From: Prevotella sp. E15-22
Lineage (GTDB): Bacteria; Bacteroidota; Bacteroidia; Bacteroidales; Bacteroidaceae
Assembly: GCF_023204875.1 (NCBI RefSeq)
Contig: NZ_CP096247.1
Location: 2,976,001-3,040,000 of the forward strand
DNA: 64,000 nucleotides
Direction: 5' to 3'
Shown: piece by piece, positions 45,084-53,796 of the stretch
Numbering within the stretch: the first letter of the stretch is position 1
Layout of the letters: every line of letters begins with the position of its first letter
Translations under genes and position numbers: made by a program
Notes under the pieces: model-generated
What the model was told of the DNA's origin: nothing
What the model saw: only the letters and a program-made list of their open reading frames with translations
Database searches by the model: none

Positions 45084-46979
45084 ATGAAGAAATGGACCTT
45101 GGATGATGCCCGCGAGTTGTACAACATCAACGGATGGGGCACAAGTTACTTTGGAATTAACGACAAGGGCGACGTCTATGTGACGCCCAGCAAAGACGAT
45201 GCACAGATAGACCTGCGCGAGGTGATGGACGAGCTGTCGCTGCGCGACGTGACCGCCCCTGTGCTGCTGCGTTTCCCAGATATTCTGGACAATAGAATCG
45301 AGAAGACCTGGAGCTGCTTTAAGAAGGCAGCCAAGGAATACGACTACAAGGCCGAGAATTACGTGGTCTACCCCATCAAGGTGAACCAGATGCAGCCTGT
45401 GGTCGAGGAGATTATCAGTCACGGCCGCAAGTTCAACCTGGGTGTTGAGGCAGGCTCGAAGCCTGAGTTGCACGCCGTCATCGCCGTACAGTGTCAGAGC
45501 GACTCGATTATCGTGTGCAACGGCTACAAGGACGAGAGCTACATCGAGTTGGCCCTGCTGGCGCAGAAGATGGGTAAGCAGATCTTCATCGTGGTTGAGA
45601 AGTTGAACGAGCTCGACATCATTGCACGCGTGGCCAAGCAGTTGAACGTGCGCCCCAACATCGGCATCCGCATCAAGCTGGCATCGAGCGGCAGTGGCAA
45701 ATGGGAGGAGAGCGGCGGCGACGCCTCGAAGTTTGGACTGACCAGTGCCGAGCTGCTGGAGGCCCTGGAACTGCTCGACAAGAAGGGCATGCGCGACTGT
45801 CTGCGCCTGATTCACTTCCACATCGGCTCGCAGATCACCAAGATACGCCGCATCCAGACGGCCCTGCGCGAGGCCTCACAGTTTTATATCCAGCTGCATA
45901 AGATGGGTTACAACGTGGACTTCGTGGACTGCGGTGGCGGTCTGGGCGTCGACTACGACGGCACGCGCTCACCATCGAGTGAGAGTTCTGTGAACTACTC
46001 TATCCAGGAGTATGTGAACGATTGTATCTACACCTTTGTGGATGCGGCCAACAAGAATAACATCCCCCACCCCAACATCATCACGGAGAGCGGCCGCTCG
46101 CTGGCTGCCCACCATTCTGTGCTGGTGATCGACGTGCTGGAGACGGCCTCGCTGCCTGAGATGCCCGAGGAGTTTGAGCCCGATGAAAACTCGCACCAGC
46201 TGGTGAAGGACCTGTACGAGATCTGGGACAACCTCTCGCCTCGCAACGTGCTGGAGGACTGGCACGACGCTGAGCAGATTCGCGAGGAGGTGCTCGACCT
46301 GTTCTCACACGGCATCGTGGATCTGAAGACGCGTGCCGAAATCGAGGCGATGTACTGGAGTGTGTGTCACGAGATCAACGCCCTGGCGAAGAACCTGAAG
46401 CATATCCCTGAGGAGCTGATGAATATTGATAAGCTGCTGGCAGACAAATACTTCTGTAACTTCTCACTGTTCCAGAGTCTGCCCGACTCATGGGCCATCG
46501 ACCAAATGTTCCCCATCATGCCCATCCAGCGACTGGACGAGCGCCCCACGCGCAATGCCACGCTGCAGGATATCACCTGCGACAGCGATGGCAAGATTGT
46601 GAACTTCGTGACCAACCGTCACAACTCACACTCACTGCCCGTTCATGCGCTGAAGAAGAACGAGACCTACTATCTGGGCGTGTTCCTCGTGGGTGCCTAC
46701 CAGGAGATTCTGGGCGACATGCACAACCTCTTTGGCGACACCACGGCCGTTCACGTATCGGTGAAGGACGGCAAGTACCACATCGACCAGATCTTCGACG
46801 GTGAGACCGTGGCCGAGGTGCTGGAATATGTGCAGTATAACCCCAAGAAGCTGGTGCGCCAGCTGGAGATCTGGGTGTCGAAGAGTGTGAAGGAAGGCAG
46901 AATCTCGCTGGAGGAGGGTAAGGAGTTCCTGAGCAACTATCGCAGCGGACTCTACGGCTACACCTACCTGGAGCAGTAA
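45084..46979 (+). CDS. speA: Biosynthetic arginine decarboxylase
   Basis: This PLP enzyme converts arginine to agmatine, the first step of polyamine synthesis. The 631-residue length and the N-terminal sequence (WTLDDARELYNINGWGTSYF) fit the SpeA family. Lys99 in VVYPIKVNQM is the expected PLP-binding lysine; GVEAGSKPEL, HFHIGSQI, VDCGGGLGVDYDG and TESGRSLAAHHSVLV follow, and the C-terminal domain ends NYRSGLYGYTYLEQ. It heads a plus-strand run ending with argB, so arginine synthesis and consumption genes bracket the run. A promoter -7 element precedes it. Confidence 0.96.
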   Translation: MKKWTLDDARELYNINGWGTSYFGINDKGDVYVTPSKDDAQIDLREVMDELSLRDVTAPVLLRFPDILDNRIEKTWSCFKKAAKEYDYKAENYVVYPIKVNQMQPVVEEIISHGRKFNLGVEAGSKPELHAVIAVQCQSDSIIVCNGYKDESYIELALLAQKMGKQIFIVVEKLNELDIIARVAKQLNVRPNIGIRIKLASSGSGKWEESGGDASKFGLTSAELLEALELLDKKGMRDCLRLIHFHIGSQITKIRRIQTALREASQFYIQLHKMGYNVDFVDCGGGLGVDYDGTRSPSSESSVNYSIQEYVNDCIYTFVDAANKNNIPHPNIITESGRSLAAHHSVLVIDVLETASLPEMPEEFEPDENSHQLVKDLYEIWDNLSPRNVLEDWHDAEQIREEVLDLFSHGIVDLKTRAEIEAMYWSVCHEINALAKNLKHIPEELMNIDKLLADKYFCNFSLFQSLPDSWAIDQMFPIMPIQRLDERPTRNATLQDITCDSDGKIVNFVTNRHNSHSLPVHALKKNETYYLGVFLVGAYQEILGDMHNLFGDTTAVHVSVKDGKYHIDQIFDGETVAEVLEYVQYNPKKLVRQLEIWVSKSVKEGRISLEEGKEFLSNYRSGLYGYTYLEQ

Positions 46980-47021
46980 AAGCCGCCCTACAAGGAGAAG
47001 TAAACACTAAATTATGATAAC

Positions 47022-47456
47022 ATGACAAACCAAGAGGCTGACACACGCTATGAGCGCAGTCTGACCCTGCCCAACGACGTACAGACGGTGCCGCAACTGG
47101 CCGAGTTTGTAGAGGAGGTATGCGAGACCACAGGTCTGGACATGGGCACGGCCATGAAGATGAACCTGGCCATCGAGGAAGCGGTGGTCAACGTGATGAA
47201 CTACGCCTATCCCGCTGGCGAGGAGGGCACGGTGACCATCGACGCCAAGGCCGATGGAACGACGCTCACCTTTGTCATCATCGACAACGGTACGCCCTTC
47301 GACCCCACGGCCAAGGGAGAGGTGGACACCACCCTGTCGGCCGAGGAACGCGGCATTGGCGGACTGGGCATTCACCTTATTCGTCAGCTGATGGACAGTA
47401 TTAACTACGAACGCAATAACGGACGCAACGTCCTTACGCTCGTCAAAAAGCTATAA
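47022..47456 (+). CDS. RsbW/SpoIIAB-like anti-sigma serine kinase (HATPase)
   Basis: This 144-residue GHKL ATPase resembles the switch kinases of partner-switching systems, which phosphorylate a STAS antagonist and bind a sigma factor or other target. The N-box AIEEAVVNVMNYAY, the G1 box IIDNGTPFDP and the G2 box RGIGGLGIHLI are present. A STAS protein that could be its substrate is encoded two genes downstream, with a transporter gene in between. No sigma factor gene is in the window, so the target is unknown. It lies 42 bp after speA. Confidence 0.88.
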   Translation: MTNQEADTRYERSLTLPNDVQTVPQLAEFVEEVCETTGLDMGTAMKMNLAIEEAVVNVMNYAYPAGEEGTVTIDAKADGTTLTFVIIDNGTPFDPTAKGEVDTTLSAEERGIGGLGIHLIRQLMDSINYERNNGRNVLTLVKKL

Positions 47457-47465
47457 TATAAAACA

Positions 47466-49262
47466 ATGTTAAGCGAGTTTATATTCCTAGGATTCAGCAT
47501 TGAGGCGTGGATCACCCTTCTGACGGTGGTCAGCATCTTTGTGGTGATGGCCCGCTCGCGCATTCCTGCCGAGGTGGCTTTCCTGGGTGCACTCACCGTA
47601 CTGCTGGTGACGGGCGTGGTGAGCGAGGAAGAAGGCATGGCGGGCTTCGGCAGCGAGCCGGTAGTGATCCATGCGGCCTTCTTTGTCATCATCGCCGGAC
47701 TGATGCAGACGGGTGTGCTCTACTGGCTCACCAAGAACGTGCTGGGCGATCCTAAGAACTATAACAACGCGCTGCTGCGACTGATGGTGCCCACGAGCAT
47801 CCTGGCAGCTCTTCTTAACTCGGTCAACGTGGTGGCCCTCTTTATCGATGCGGTAAAGATTTGGGCACGCAAACTGAATATCTCTCCCTCAAAGCTTCTG
47901 CTTCCCCTGAGCTATGCGGCCACGCTGGGCGGCATGTGCACACTGCTGGGCAACTCGTCGAACCTGGTGGTGGCAGGCCTCTATCTGAATAAGACGGGCC
48001 AGTCGATGAACCTCTTCGAGCCACTGCTGCCAGGACTGGTGCTCACCGTGGTGGGCGTGCTCATGGTGATGATGCTGCAGCATTACATCCCCTCGCGCAG
48101 GTCGGCTGAGCAATCGTTCGAGACCACCAGCGACTATACTGTGGAACTGCTGGTGCCCACAGACAACCCTGCCGTGGGCGAGACGGTGGAAGAGGCTGGC
48201 CTCTATAGCGTGAAGGGTGGCTCGCTGGTGGAGATTGTGCGCTTCGACCGCGAGATTATCATGCCCGTGCCTAAGGATGAATGGGTGCTGGGCGGCGACC
48301 GACTGATTTATGCCGGCCAGATTAACGAGATACTGGAACTGAAACGCACACACGGACTGGCAGCTGCCGACCACCATGTGTGGAGCATCAACGACATTGA
48401 CACCAAGCGCAAGATGCGCACGGCCTACGTGGACTTTGGCAGCAGTCTGATTGGACGCTCCATGGCGCAATGTCATTTTGAGCAGAAGAACAACGTGGCA
48501 TTGGTGGCTGTGGCGCGCCAGGGCTACCGCGTAGATGGTCAGCCACGCGAGATCAAGCTGGAAGCTGGCGATACGCTGCTGCTGGAGTGTCCGCCTAAGG
48601 GCGACCGACTGCTGGAGCAGGAAACCCGCCACACGGTGACCTTCTTCGACAGTCATTTCGTGCCGCATCTGGGCAAAAAGACCATCACCTCGGCTATCAT
48701 TCTGGTGCTGATGTTCCTCATTTCATCGCTCCACCTGATGCCGCTGATGGCCTCGACGATGATGGCGGCAGGACTGATGATGCTCCTGGGCTGTTGTCGC
48801 ATCACGGGCGTCACCAAATATATTGAATGGGAACTGCTGCTCATCCTGGGTGCCACGGTGGTCTTTTCTGTGGCCATCACCAAGACGGGCATTGCCGACA
48901 ATATTGCCAACCAGGTGCTGCAGCTGTGCGGCCGAAACCCCTATGTGGTCATGGCCGTGATGTGTCTGCTGGCATCACTGGTGAGCGAGTTTGTGAGCGA
49001 CGTGGGCTCGAGTGCCGTGTTCTTCCCCATCATGTTTCAGCAGGCCGACCTACTGGGATGCAACCCCATGCCGTTCGTCATGTCGCTGATGCTAAGCGTC
49101 ACCATCAGCTTCGCCTCGCCCATCGGCAGCAACACGCACATGCTGATTTACGGTCCTGGCTCGTTTAAGTTTACCGACTTTGCCCGCCTGGGCATCGTGA
49201 TGCACATCGTGCTACTGGCGCTGGCACTGATTCTTGTGAACATTATTTATCCATTATACTAA
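47466..49262 (+). CDS. SLC13/DASS-family transporter with two central RCK_C (TrkA-C) domains
   Basis: The 598-residue inner-membrane protein has the SLC13-type layout: about five N-terminal helices (ITLLTVVSIFVVMARSRIP, LNSVNVVALFIDAV), a soluble middle of about 200 residues with two TrkA-C-like domains (VKGGSLVEIVRFDREIIMPV; IKLEAGDTLLLECPP), then the C-terminal helices with SNTHMLIYGPGSFKFTDF. Members carry dicarboxylates, sulfate or other anions with sodium; the RCK_C domains probably bind a regulatory ligand. The substrate cannot be told. It is 9 bp after the RsbW-like gene and 11 bp before the STAS gene, so the three are co-expressed. Confidence 0.88.
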   Translation: MLSEFIFLGFSIEAWITLLTVVSIFVVMARSRIPAEVAFLGALTVLLVTGVVSEEEGMAGFGSEPVVIHAAFFVIIAGLMQTGVLYWLTKNVLGDPKNYNNALLRLMVPTSILAALLNSVNVVALFIDAVKIWARKLNISPSKLLLPLSYAATLGGMCTLLGNSSNLVVAGLYLNKTGQSMNLFEPLLPGLVLTVVGVLMVMMLQHYIPSRRSAEQSFETTSDYTVELLVPTDNPAVGETVEEAGLYSVKGGSLVEIVRFDREIIMPVPKDEWVLGGDRLIYAGQINEILELKRTHGLAAADHHVWSINDIDTKRKMRTAYVDFGSSLIGRSMAQCHFEQKNNVALVAVARQGYRVDGQPREIKLEAGDTLLLECPPKGDRLLEQETRHTVTFFDSHFVPHLGKKTITSAIILVLMFLISSLHLMPLMASTMMAAGLMMLLGCCRITGVTKYIEWELLLILGATVVFSVAITKTGIADNIANQVLQLCGRNPYVVMAVMCLLASLVSEFVSDVGSSAVFFPIMFQQADLLGCNPMPFVMSLMLSVTISFASPIGSNTHMLIYGPGSFKFTDFARLGIVMHIVLLALALILVNIIYPLY

Positions 49263-49273
49263 ATTCTACCCTT

Positions 49274-49576
49274 ATGAAAACGACATTTAAAGAAGAAAAC
49301 AACGATTTCGTGATGTATTTCGAAGGACGTCTTGACACTGCCGCCGCACCTGCAGTTGAGAGCGAGATGACACCCCTGAACGACTGCACCGGTCATGATA
49401 TCATCCTTGACTGCTCGCAGCTGGAATATATCTCATCAAGCGGTCTGCGTATCTTCCTGGCTATCCTGAAAAATGCTAAACCCAAAGGCAGTCACGTGTT
49501 TATCCGTGGCTTGAACGATGACCTCCGTCAGGTGTTTGCCATGACGGGCTTCACTAATCTGTTCGAGTTTAAATGA
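49274..49576 (+). CDS. STAS-domain anti-sigma factor antagonist (RsbV/SpoIIAA-like)
   Basis: This 100-residue single STAS domain includes the phospho-acceptor region LDCSQLEYISSSGLRIFL, where a serine of the SSSG stretch is the usual phosphorylation site, and ends in the conserved FAMTGFTNLFEF. It is the expected substrate and partner of the RsbW-like kinase two genes upstream. Its stop overlaps the argB start (ATGA), coupling translation of the two. Confidence 0.92.
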   Translation: MKTTFKEENNDFVMYFEGRLDTAAAPAVESEMTPLNDCTGHDIILDCSQLEYISSSGLRIFLAILKNAKPKGSHVFIRGLNDDLRQVFAMTGFTNLFEFK

Positions 49577-50364
49577 TACCCAAGATAACAATCGTGAAAG
49601 TGGGCGGCGCCGTTGTCGAAGACGAAGCACAACTGAGTCGCCTGCTTCAGGACTTCTGCGCTATCGACGGACCAAAGATACTGGTGCACGGCGGCGGCCG
49701 CAGGGCTACGAAGATAGCCGAGCGACTGAACATCGAGACGAAGATGGTGAACGGCCGACGCATCACGGATGCCGAGATGCTCGAGGTGGTGACGATGGTC
49801 TACGGCGGACTGGTGAACAAAAACGTGGTGGCACGACTGCAGGCCCTGGGCTGCGATGCCATCGGACTCACTGGTGCCGACGCCAACATTCTGCTCTCGG
49901 CAAAGCGCCCTGTCAAGATGGTGGACGGCACACCCGTTGACTATGGCTTCGTGGGCGACGTCAAACAGGCTAACGGTACAAAAATTGCCCATTTCATCGA
50001 TACCGGACTCATTCCTGTGATTGCGCCGCTGACGCACGACGGCGAGGGCCACATGCTGAACACCAACGCCGACACAATGGCCTCCGAGACGGCCAAGGCC
50101 ATGGCTGCCGTGGGCTTCGACGTGACGCTGATCTATGCCTTCGAGAAGCCTGGCGTGCTGCGCAATCCTGACGACGACAACTCAGTGATTGCCACCATTA
50201 ACCATGCCGACTTCGAGGTGTATAAGGCCGACGGCACTATCAGCGGCGGCATGCTGCCGAAAATAGAAAACGCGCTCGCCGCCACAGATGCTGGCGTCAA
50301 GCGCGTCATTATCACGCAGGCCACGGCCATCGACGGCCTTCATGGCACTGTTATTTCTTCTTAG
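49573..50364 (+). CDS. argB: Acetylglutamate kinase
   Basis: ArgB phosphorylates N-acetylglutamate in arginine biosynthesis. The 263-residue product has the amino-acid-kinase motifs KVGGAVV, LVHGGGRRAT, a substrate loop VNGRRITDAEML, GADANILLSAKR, LNTNADTMASETAKAM and ISGGMLPKIENALAA. It lacks the long N-terminal helix typical of arginine-inhibited hexameric enzymes, so allosteric arginine inhibition is not obvious. It overlaps the STAS gene by 4 bp and its last 14 bp overlap the convergent helicase gene. Confidence 0.95.
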   Translation: MIPKITIVKVGGAVVEDEAQLSRLLQDFCAIDGPKILVHGGGRRATKIAERLNIETKMVNGRRITDAEMLEVVTMVYGGLVNKNVVARLQALGCDAIGLTGADANILLSAKRPVKMVDGTPVDYGFVGDVKQANGTKIAHFIDTGLIPVIAPLTHDGEGHMLNTNADTMASETAKAMAAVGFDVTLIYAFEKPGVLRNPDDDNSVIATINHADFEVYKADGTISGGMLPKIENALAATDAGVKRVIITQATAIDGLHGTVISS

Positions 50365-52129
50365 GCTTACGACGGGCCCAGCCTTCCTCCGAGAAGTCGG
50401 GCACCTCGCCTTTAAAATCCACACGACTGGGGTTCATCAATGAGCGCCAGTCGTCTTTTTTATGCCCTTTCTTTCTGGGACTGTCATCTCGGCGCTGACC
50501 AGCGTCCTTGTCGTCCTCGGCGTTACAGCGCACCGTGCGACCCTTATAGCGGATGCCTGTGAGCTGGGTCATCACCTTGCGGGCGTCCTTCTCGGGCACC
50601 TCGAAATACGAGATGGTGTCCAGCAGGTCGATATGTCCCACCTCCTGACGGCCGCCCACATAGCGGTTCAGCGTCTGCATCAGCACGCCAGGGAAGAAGC
50701 CGTCCTTCTTGCCCAGGTTGATAAAGAGGCGCTTATAGCCCTTCTGAGCCTTATTGAGGCGCTTCTCGCGATCGCTCTGGGGCTTCTTCTCTTTTTCCTT
50801 AACGGGTGCCTCAATCTCAGGTGCATCGGCATAGTAGGCCAGGAACTTACCAAACTCCAGTGAAACAATCTTCTTGATGAGCTCGTCCTTGTCGATAAAC
50901 TCGAAATAGCGGTTGATATCCTGCAGGAAAGGCGCTATCTCATCGTCGTCCACATCGGTCTTCACAATCTGGTCCATCACCTTATAGAGCTGCTTCTTAC
51001 AGATCTCCTCGGCCGATGGAATGGGCGTTTCTATGAACTTCTTACCAATAATCTTTTCGATATCGCGAATCTTATGTTTCTCCTTGGAGTGAACAATCGA
51101 GATGCTGGTACCCTTCTTGCCGGCACGGCCCGTACGGCCAGAACGGTGGGTGTAGCTCTCCGTATCATCGGGCAGACCGAAGTTGATAACGTGCGTCAGG
51201 TCGTCCACATCCAGACCACGGGCAGCCACATCGGTGGCCACGAGCAGTTGGGTGAGATGCTGGCGGAACTTCTGCATGGTGAGGTCGCGCTGCTGCTGAC
51301 TCAGGTCGCCATGCAGCGACTCGGCATTATAGCCGTCGCGAATCAGCTTGTCGGCAATCTCCTGCGTCTCCAACTTGGTGCGACAGAAGATAATCGCAAA
51401 GATCTTGGGGTAATAGTCAACGATGCGCTTCAGGGCCAGATACTTGTCCTTGGCCTGCACCATATAATAGATGTGGTTCACACTCTCGGCACCCTCGTTG
51501 CGCGAGCCTACCACCACCTCCTCGTAGTCGGTCAGGTATTTCTTGGCCACGCGCTCCACCTCACGGCTCATCGTGGCCGAGAACATCAGCGTGCTGTGGT
51601 CGGCAGGCAGCGACTCGAATATCTCGTTGATGGCATCCGAGAAGCCCATGTTCAGCATCTCGTCGGCCTCGTCGAGCACAATATTGGTAACGTTTTCCAA
51701 TTTGGCAAAGCCACGGTTCTTCAAGTCAATCAAGCGACCTGGCGTGGCCACGATCACCTGCACACCCTTCTTCAGCGCGCGTATCTGCTGCTCGATGGCG
51801 GCACCGCCATAAACGGCCTCCACATGAACACCATCCATATATTTCGAGAAGTCGCGCAGATCGTCGGCAATCTGCAGACACAGTTCACGCGTGGGACTCA
51901 ACACCAGCGCCTGCGTGTCGCGGTTACTCAAGTCAAGTCTCATCAACAGCGGTATGCCGAACGAGGCTGTTTTGCCCGTTCCGGTCTGCGCCAAAGCAAT
52001 CATGTCTTGTGTGCTGGTCAGTAGTCTTGGAATGACCTCCTCCTGTACAGGCATGGGCTGTACAAATCCCATTTCTTCAATGGCTCGGCGTATCTCTACG
52101 CTCACACCTAATTCTTCAAATGTCTTCAT
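50351..52129 (-). CDS. DEAD-box RNA helicase (DeaD/CsdA-like)
   Basis: This 592-residue ATP-dependent RNA helicase likely acts in ribosome assembly or mRNA decay. Motifs seen: Q-motif FVQPMPVQEEVIP, motif I AQTGTGKT, Ia PTRELCLQIA, II DEAD in VLDEADEMLNMGF, III SAT in MFSATMSRE, V ATDVAARGLDVDDLTHVINF and VI HRSGRTGRAGKKG. A C-terminal DbpA-like RNA-binding domain (LFINLGKKDGFFPGVLMQTLN) and a basic tail follow. Its promoter is part of the divergent module at 52149-52209. The last 14 bp overlap argB tail-to-tail. Confidence 0.95.
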   Translation of the reverse strand: MKTFEELGVSVEIRRAIEEMGFVQPMPVQEEVIPRLLTSTQDMIALAQTGTGKTASFGIPLLMRLDLSNRDTQALVLSPTRELCLQIADDLRDFSKYMDGVHVEAVYGGAAIEQQIRALKKGVQVIVATPGRLIDLKNRGFAKLENVTNIVLDEADEMLNMGFSDAINEIFESLPADHSTLMFSATMSREVERVAKKYLTDYEEVVVGSRNEGAESVNHIYYMVQAKDKYLALKRIVDYYPKIFAIIFCRTKLETQEIADKLIRDGYNAESLHGDLSQQQRDLTMQKFRQHLTQLLVATDVAARGLDVDDLTHVINFGLPDDTESYTHRSGRTGRAGKKGTSISIVHSKEKHKIRDIEKIIGKKFIETPIPSAEEICKKQLYKVMDQIVKTDVDDDEIAPFLQDINRYFEFIDKDELIKKIVSLEFGKFLAYYADAPEIEAPVKEKEKKPQSDREKRLNKAQKGYKRLFINLGKKDGFFPGVLMQTLNRYVGGRQEVGHIDLLDTISYFEVPEKDARKVMTQLTGIRYKGRTVRCNAEDDKDAGQRRDDSPRKKGHKKDDWRSLMNPSRVDFKGEVPDFSEEGWARRKPKKK

Positions 52130-52148
52130 CTTAAATATTTAATCTGTG

Positions 52149-52209
52149 CAAAGATACGAATTAATTATGAACTATGAACTATGAATTACGAATTATTTTA
52201 CTACTTTTG
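52149..52209. promoter_or_regulatory. Divergent promoter module (helicase / LOG protein) with heptamer repeat
   Basis: CAAAGATA at 52149-52156 gives TATCTTTG for the helicase on the minus strand, and TACTTTTG at 52202-52209 serves the LOG gene. Between them lie four heptamers (ATGAACT, ATGAACT, ATGAATT, ACGAATT; 52167-52194). The LOG start codon follows the -7 element by only 4 bases, implying a near-leaderless transcript. The module is nearly copied at 53727-53788. Confidence 0.75.
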
Positions 52210-52213
52210 CATC

Positions 52214-52744
52214 ATGAAACTATGTATTTTCTGTTCGGCCAATCAGAATATTGACCCAGTTTTTTTCGAGATGACCCATGAATTGGGCGAGTGGGCTGCC
52301 AAAAACGGCCATTCCATCGTGTTTGGCGGCCATGACGCAGGACTGATGCATGCTGTGAGTAAGGCAGCGCACGAGAACGGCGGCCAGGTGATTGGCGTGG
52401 TGCCACGAAAGATTGAAGAGATGGGGCGACTGAGTCCTTACCTGGATGTGCACATCCCTACGGAGAACCTGACCGACCGCAAGGACCTGATGATGCTGCA
52501 GGGCGATGCGTTCATCGTGCTGCCTGGCGGCATTGGCACCCTCGACGAACTCTTCACCACAGCGGCGGCAGCCACCCTGCAATATCACCAGAAGCCCCTC
52601 ATATTGTGGAATATGAAGGGCTTCTGGAATTCGTTCATTGCCTGCATGGACGACCTGCAGCAAAAGGGGGTTATTCGTGGCGAGTGGCGCAACGGCATCA
52701 AAGTGGTTGACACCCTCGATGAAATCAAGGATTTACTCGGATAA
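52214..52744 (+). CDS. LOG family protein (cytokinin riboside 5'-monophosphate phosphoribohydrolase-like)
   Basis: This 176-residue Rossmann-fold protein is of the type often misannotated as lysine decarboxylase. It begins KLCIFCSANQN, then has FGGHDAGLM and the signature LPGGIGTLDELF (PGGxGTxxE), which forms the phosphoribohydrolase active site acting on nucleoside 5'-monophosphates. The start was chosen at MKLC because the family N-terminus begins there and the upstream in-frame ATG precedes the promoter. The role in bacteria is uncertain. Confidence 0.9.
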   Translation: MKLCIFCSANQNIDPVFFEMTHELGEWAAKNGHSIVFGGHDAGLMHAVSKAAHENGGQVIGVVPRKIEEMGRLSPYLDVHIPTENLTDRKDLMMLQGDAFIVLPGGIGTLDELFTTAAAATLQYHQKPLILWNMKGFWNSFIACMDDLQQKGVIRGEWRNGIKVVDTLDEIKDLLG

Positions 52745-52773
52745 GCGTTTTCTTATTCGCGTATTCATCACGC

Positions 52774-53703
52774 TTACTTCATACTCTTGGCAAAATCCTC
52801 GTCTACATAGTTGTTGATGCTCTTGCAGACGTTGGCCGAGAACTTCATGGCGTAGTCGATAACTGCATCCCACTGGGCCTCGCTGAGTCCGTTGTCAATC
52901 ACCTCACGGGTGATGTTGTGCTTCAGGAGTCCGTAGATAAAGCCGGCATTGAAGTTATCGCCAGCACCGATGGTGCTCACCACATGGTCGTTCTTCAGGA
53001 TGGGATACTGCTTCTTGAAACCGTTGTCGGCACGCAGTTCCACGGGCTCTGAGCCGTTGGTGCAGATGAACTTCTTGGTATAGAACGACACCTGCGAGCG
53101 ATAGATGGCGTCGGCATCGGTCTTGCGAAACATCACCTCGAAGTCTTCGGTTGAGCCGCGAAGGATGTCGGCCAACTCCAGGTTTTCAAGGATGTTGGGC
53201 GTGAGTTTCATCACCTCATCCTTATGCGAAGAACGGAAGTTCACGTCGTAGTAGAGGATGGCGCCGTGCGACTTGGCATAGTCGAGGAAGCCATGCACCT
53301 GCGGACGGATCACGGGGTTCACGGCATAATACGAGCCGAACACCACCACGTCGTTCTCGTTGACCTCAGGATAGTTGAAGTCCAGGCGGTCCTTGGGATG
53401 GTCCTTATAGAAGATATACTCGGCATCGTTGCGCTCGTTGAGGAATGCCAGCGAAAGGGGCGACTTCGAGTCGGGATACACCGACACCGACTTGGCATCC
53501 ACGCCGTTCTCCTCGAGGAAGCTGATGATGCGGCGACCCACACGGTCGTTACCAGTCTCGCTGATAAACGATGCGTTCACACCACAACGGCCCAACGAAA
53601 TCAGACAGTTAAACGTGCTGCCACCAGGAACAGCCGCCATGGGCTGGTCGTCCTTGAATATAATGTCGAGAACAGTCTCGCCAATACCTATTACTTTTCT
53701 CAT
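52774..53703 (-). CDS. PfkB-family sugar kinase
   Basis: This 309-residue ribokinase-fold enzyme phosphorylates a sugar or nucleoside. It shows VIGIGETVLDIIF, the substrate-binding AAVPGGSTFNCLISLGRCG, the NFRSSH segment and the anion-hole/catalytic motif STIGAGDNFNAGF, in which Asp is the base and the usual DT is replaced by ST. It converges on the LOG gene and has its own promoter in the second divergent module. The substrate (fructose, ribose or another) cannot be read; the fructokinase of the fructan locus is a separate gene. Confidence 0.9.
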   Translation of the reverse strand: MRKVIGIGETVLDIIFKDDQPMAAVPGGSTFNCLISLGRCGVNASFISETGNDRVGRRIISFLEENGVDAKSVSVYPDSKSPLSLAFLNERNDAEYIFYKDHPKDRLDFNYPEVNENDVVVFGSYYAVNPVIRPQVHGFLDYAKSHGAILYYDVNFRSSHKDEVMKLTPNILENLELADILRGSTEDFEVMFRKTDADAIYRSQVSFYTKKFICTNGSEPVELRADNGFKKQYPILKNDHVVSTIGAGDNFNAGFIYGLLKHNITREVIDNGLSEAQWDAVIDYAMKFSANVCKSINNYVDEDFAKSMK

Positions 53704-53726
53704 AGTCTCTTATTTTTTGTTGGCTG

Positions 53727-53788
53727 CAAAGATACGAATTAATTATGAACTACGAACTATGAACTATGAATTATTTTTCGTACCTTTG
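53727..53788. promoter_or_regulatory. Divergent promoter module (PfkB kinase / M16 peptidase) with heptamer repeat
   Basis: CAAAGATA at 53727-53734 gives TATCTTTG for the kinase and TACCTTTG at 53781-53788 serves the peptidase. Four heptamers (ATGAACT, ACGAACT, ATGAACT, ATGAATT; 53745-53772) lie between. The first 28 bases match the module at 52149. The peptidase start codon is only 8 bases after the -7 element. Confidence 0.75.
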
Positions 53789-53796
53789 CATCGCAA

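Noticed and set aside
52742..52776. Weak inverted repeat (TAAGCG/CGCTTA) between the LOG and PfkB genes
   Set aside because: Only 6 bp with a 23-base loop and coinciding with stop codons; not convincing as a terminator.
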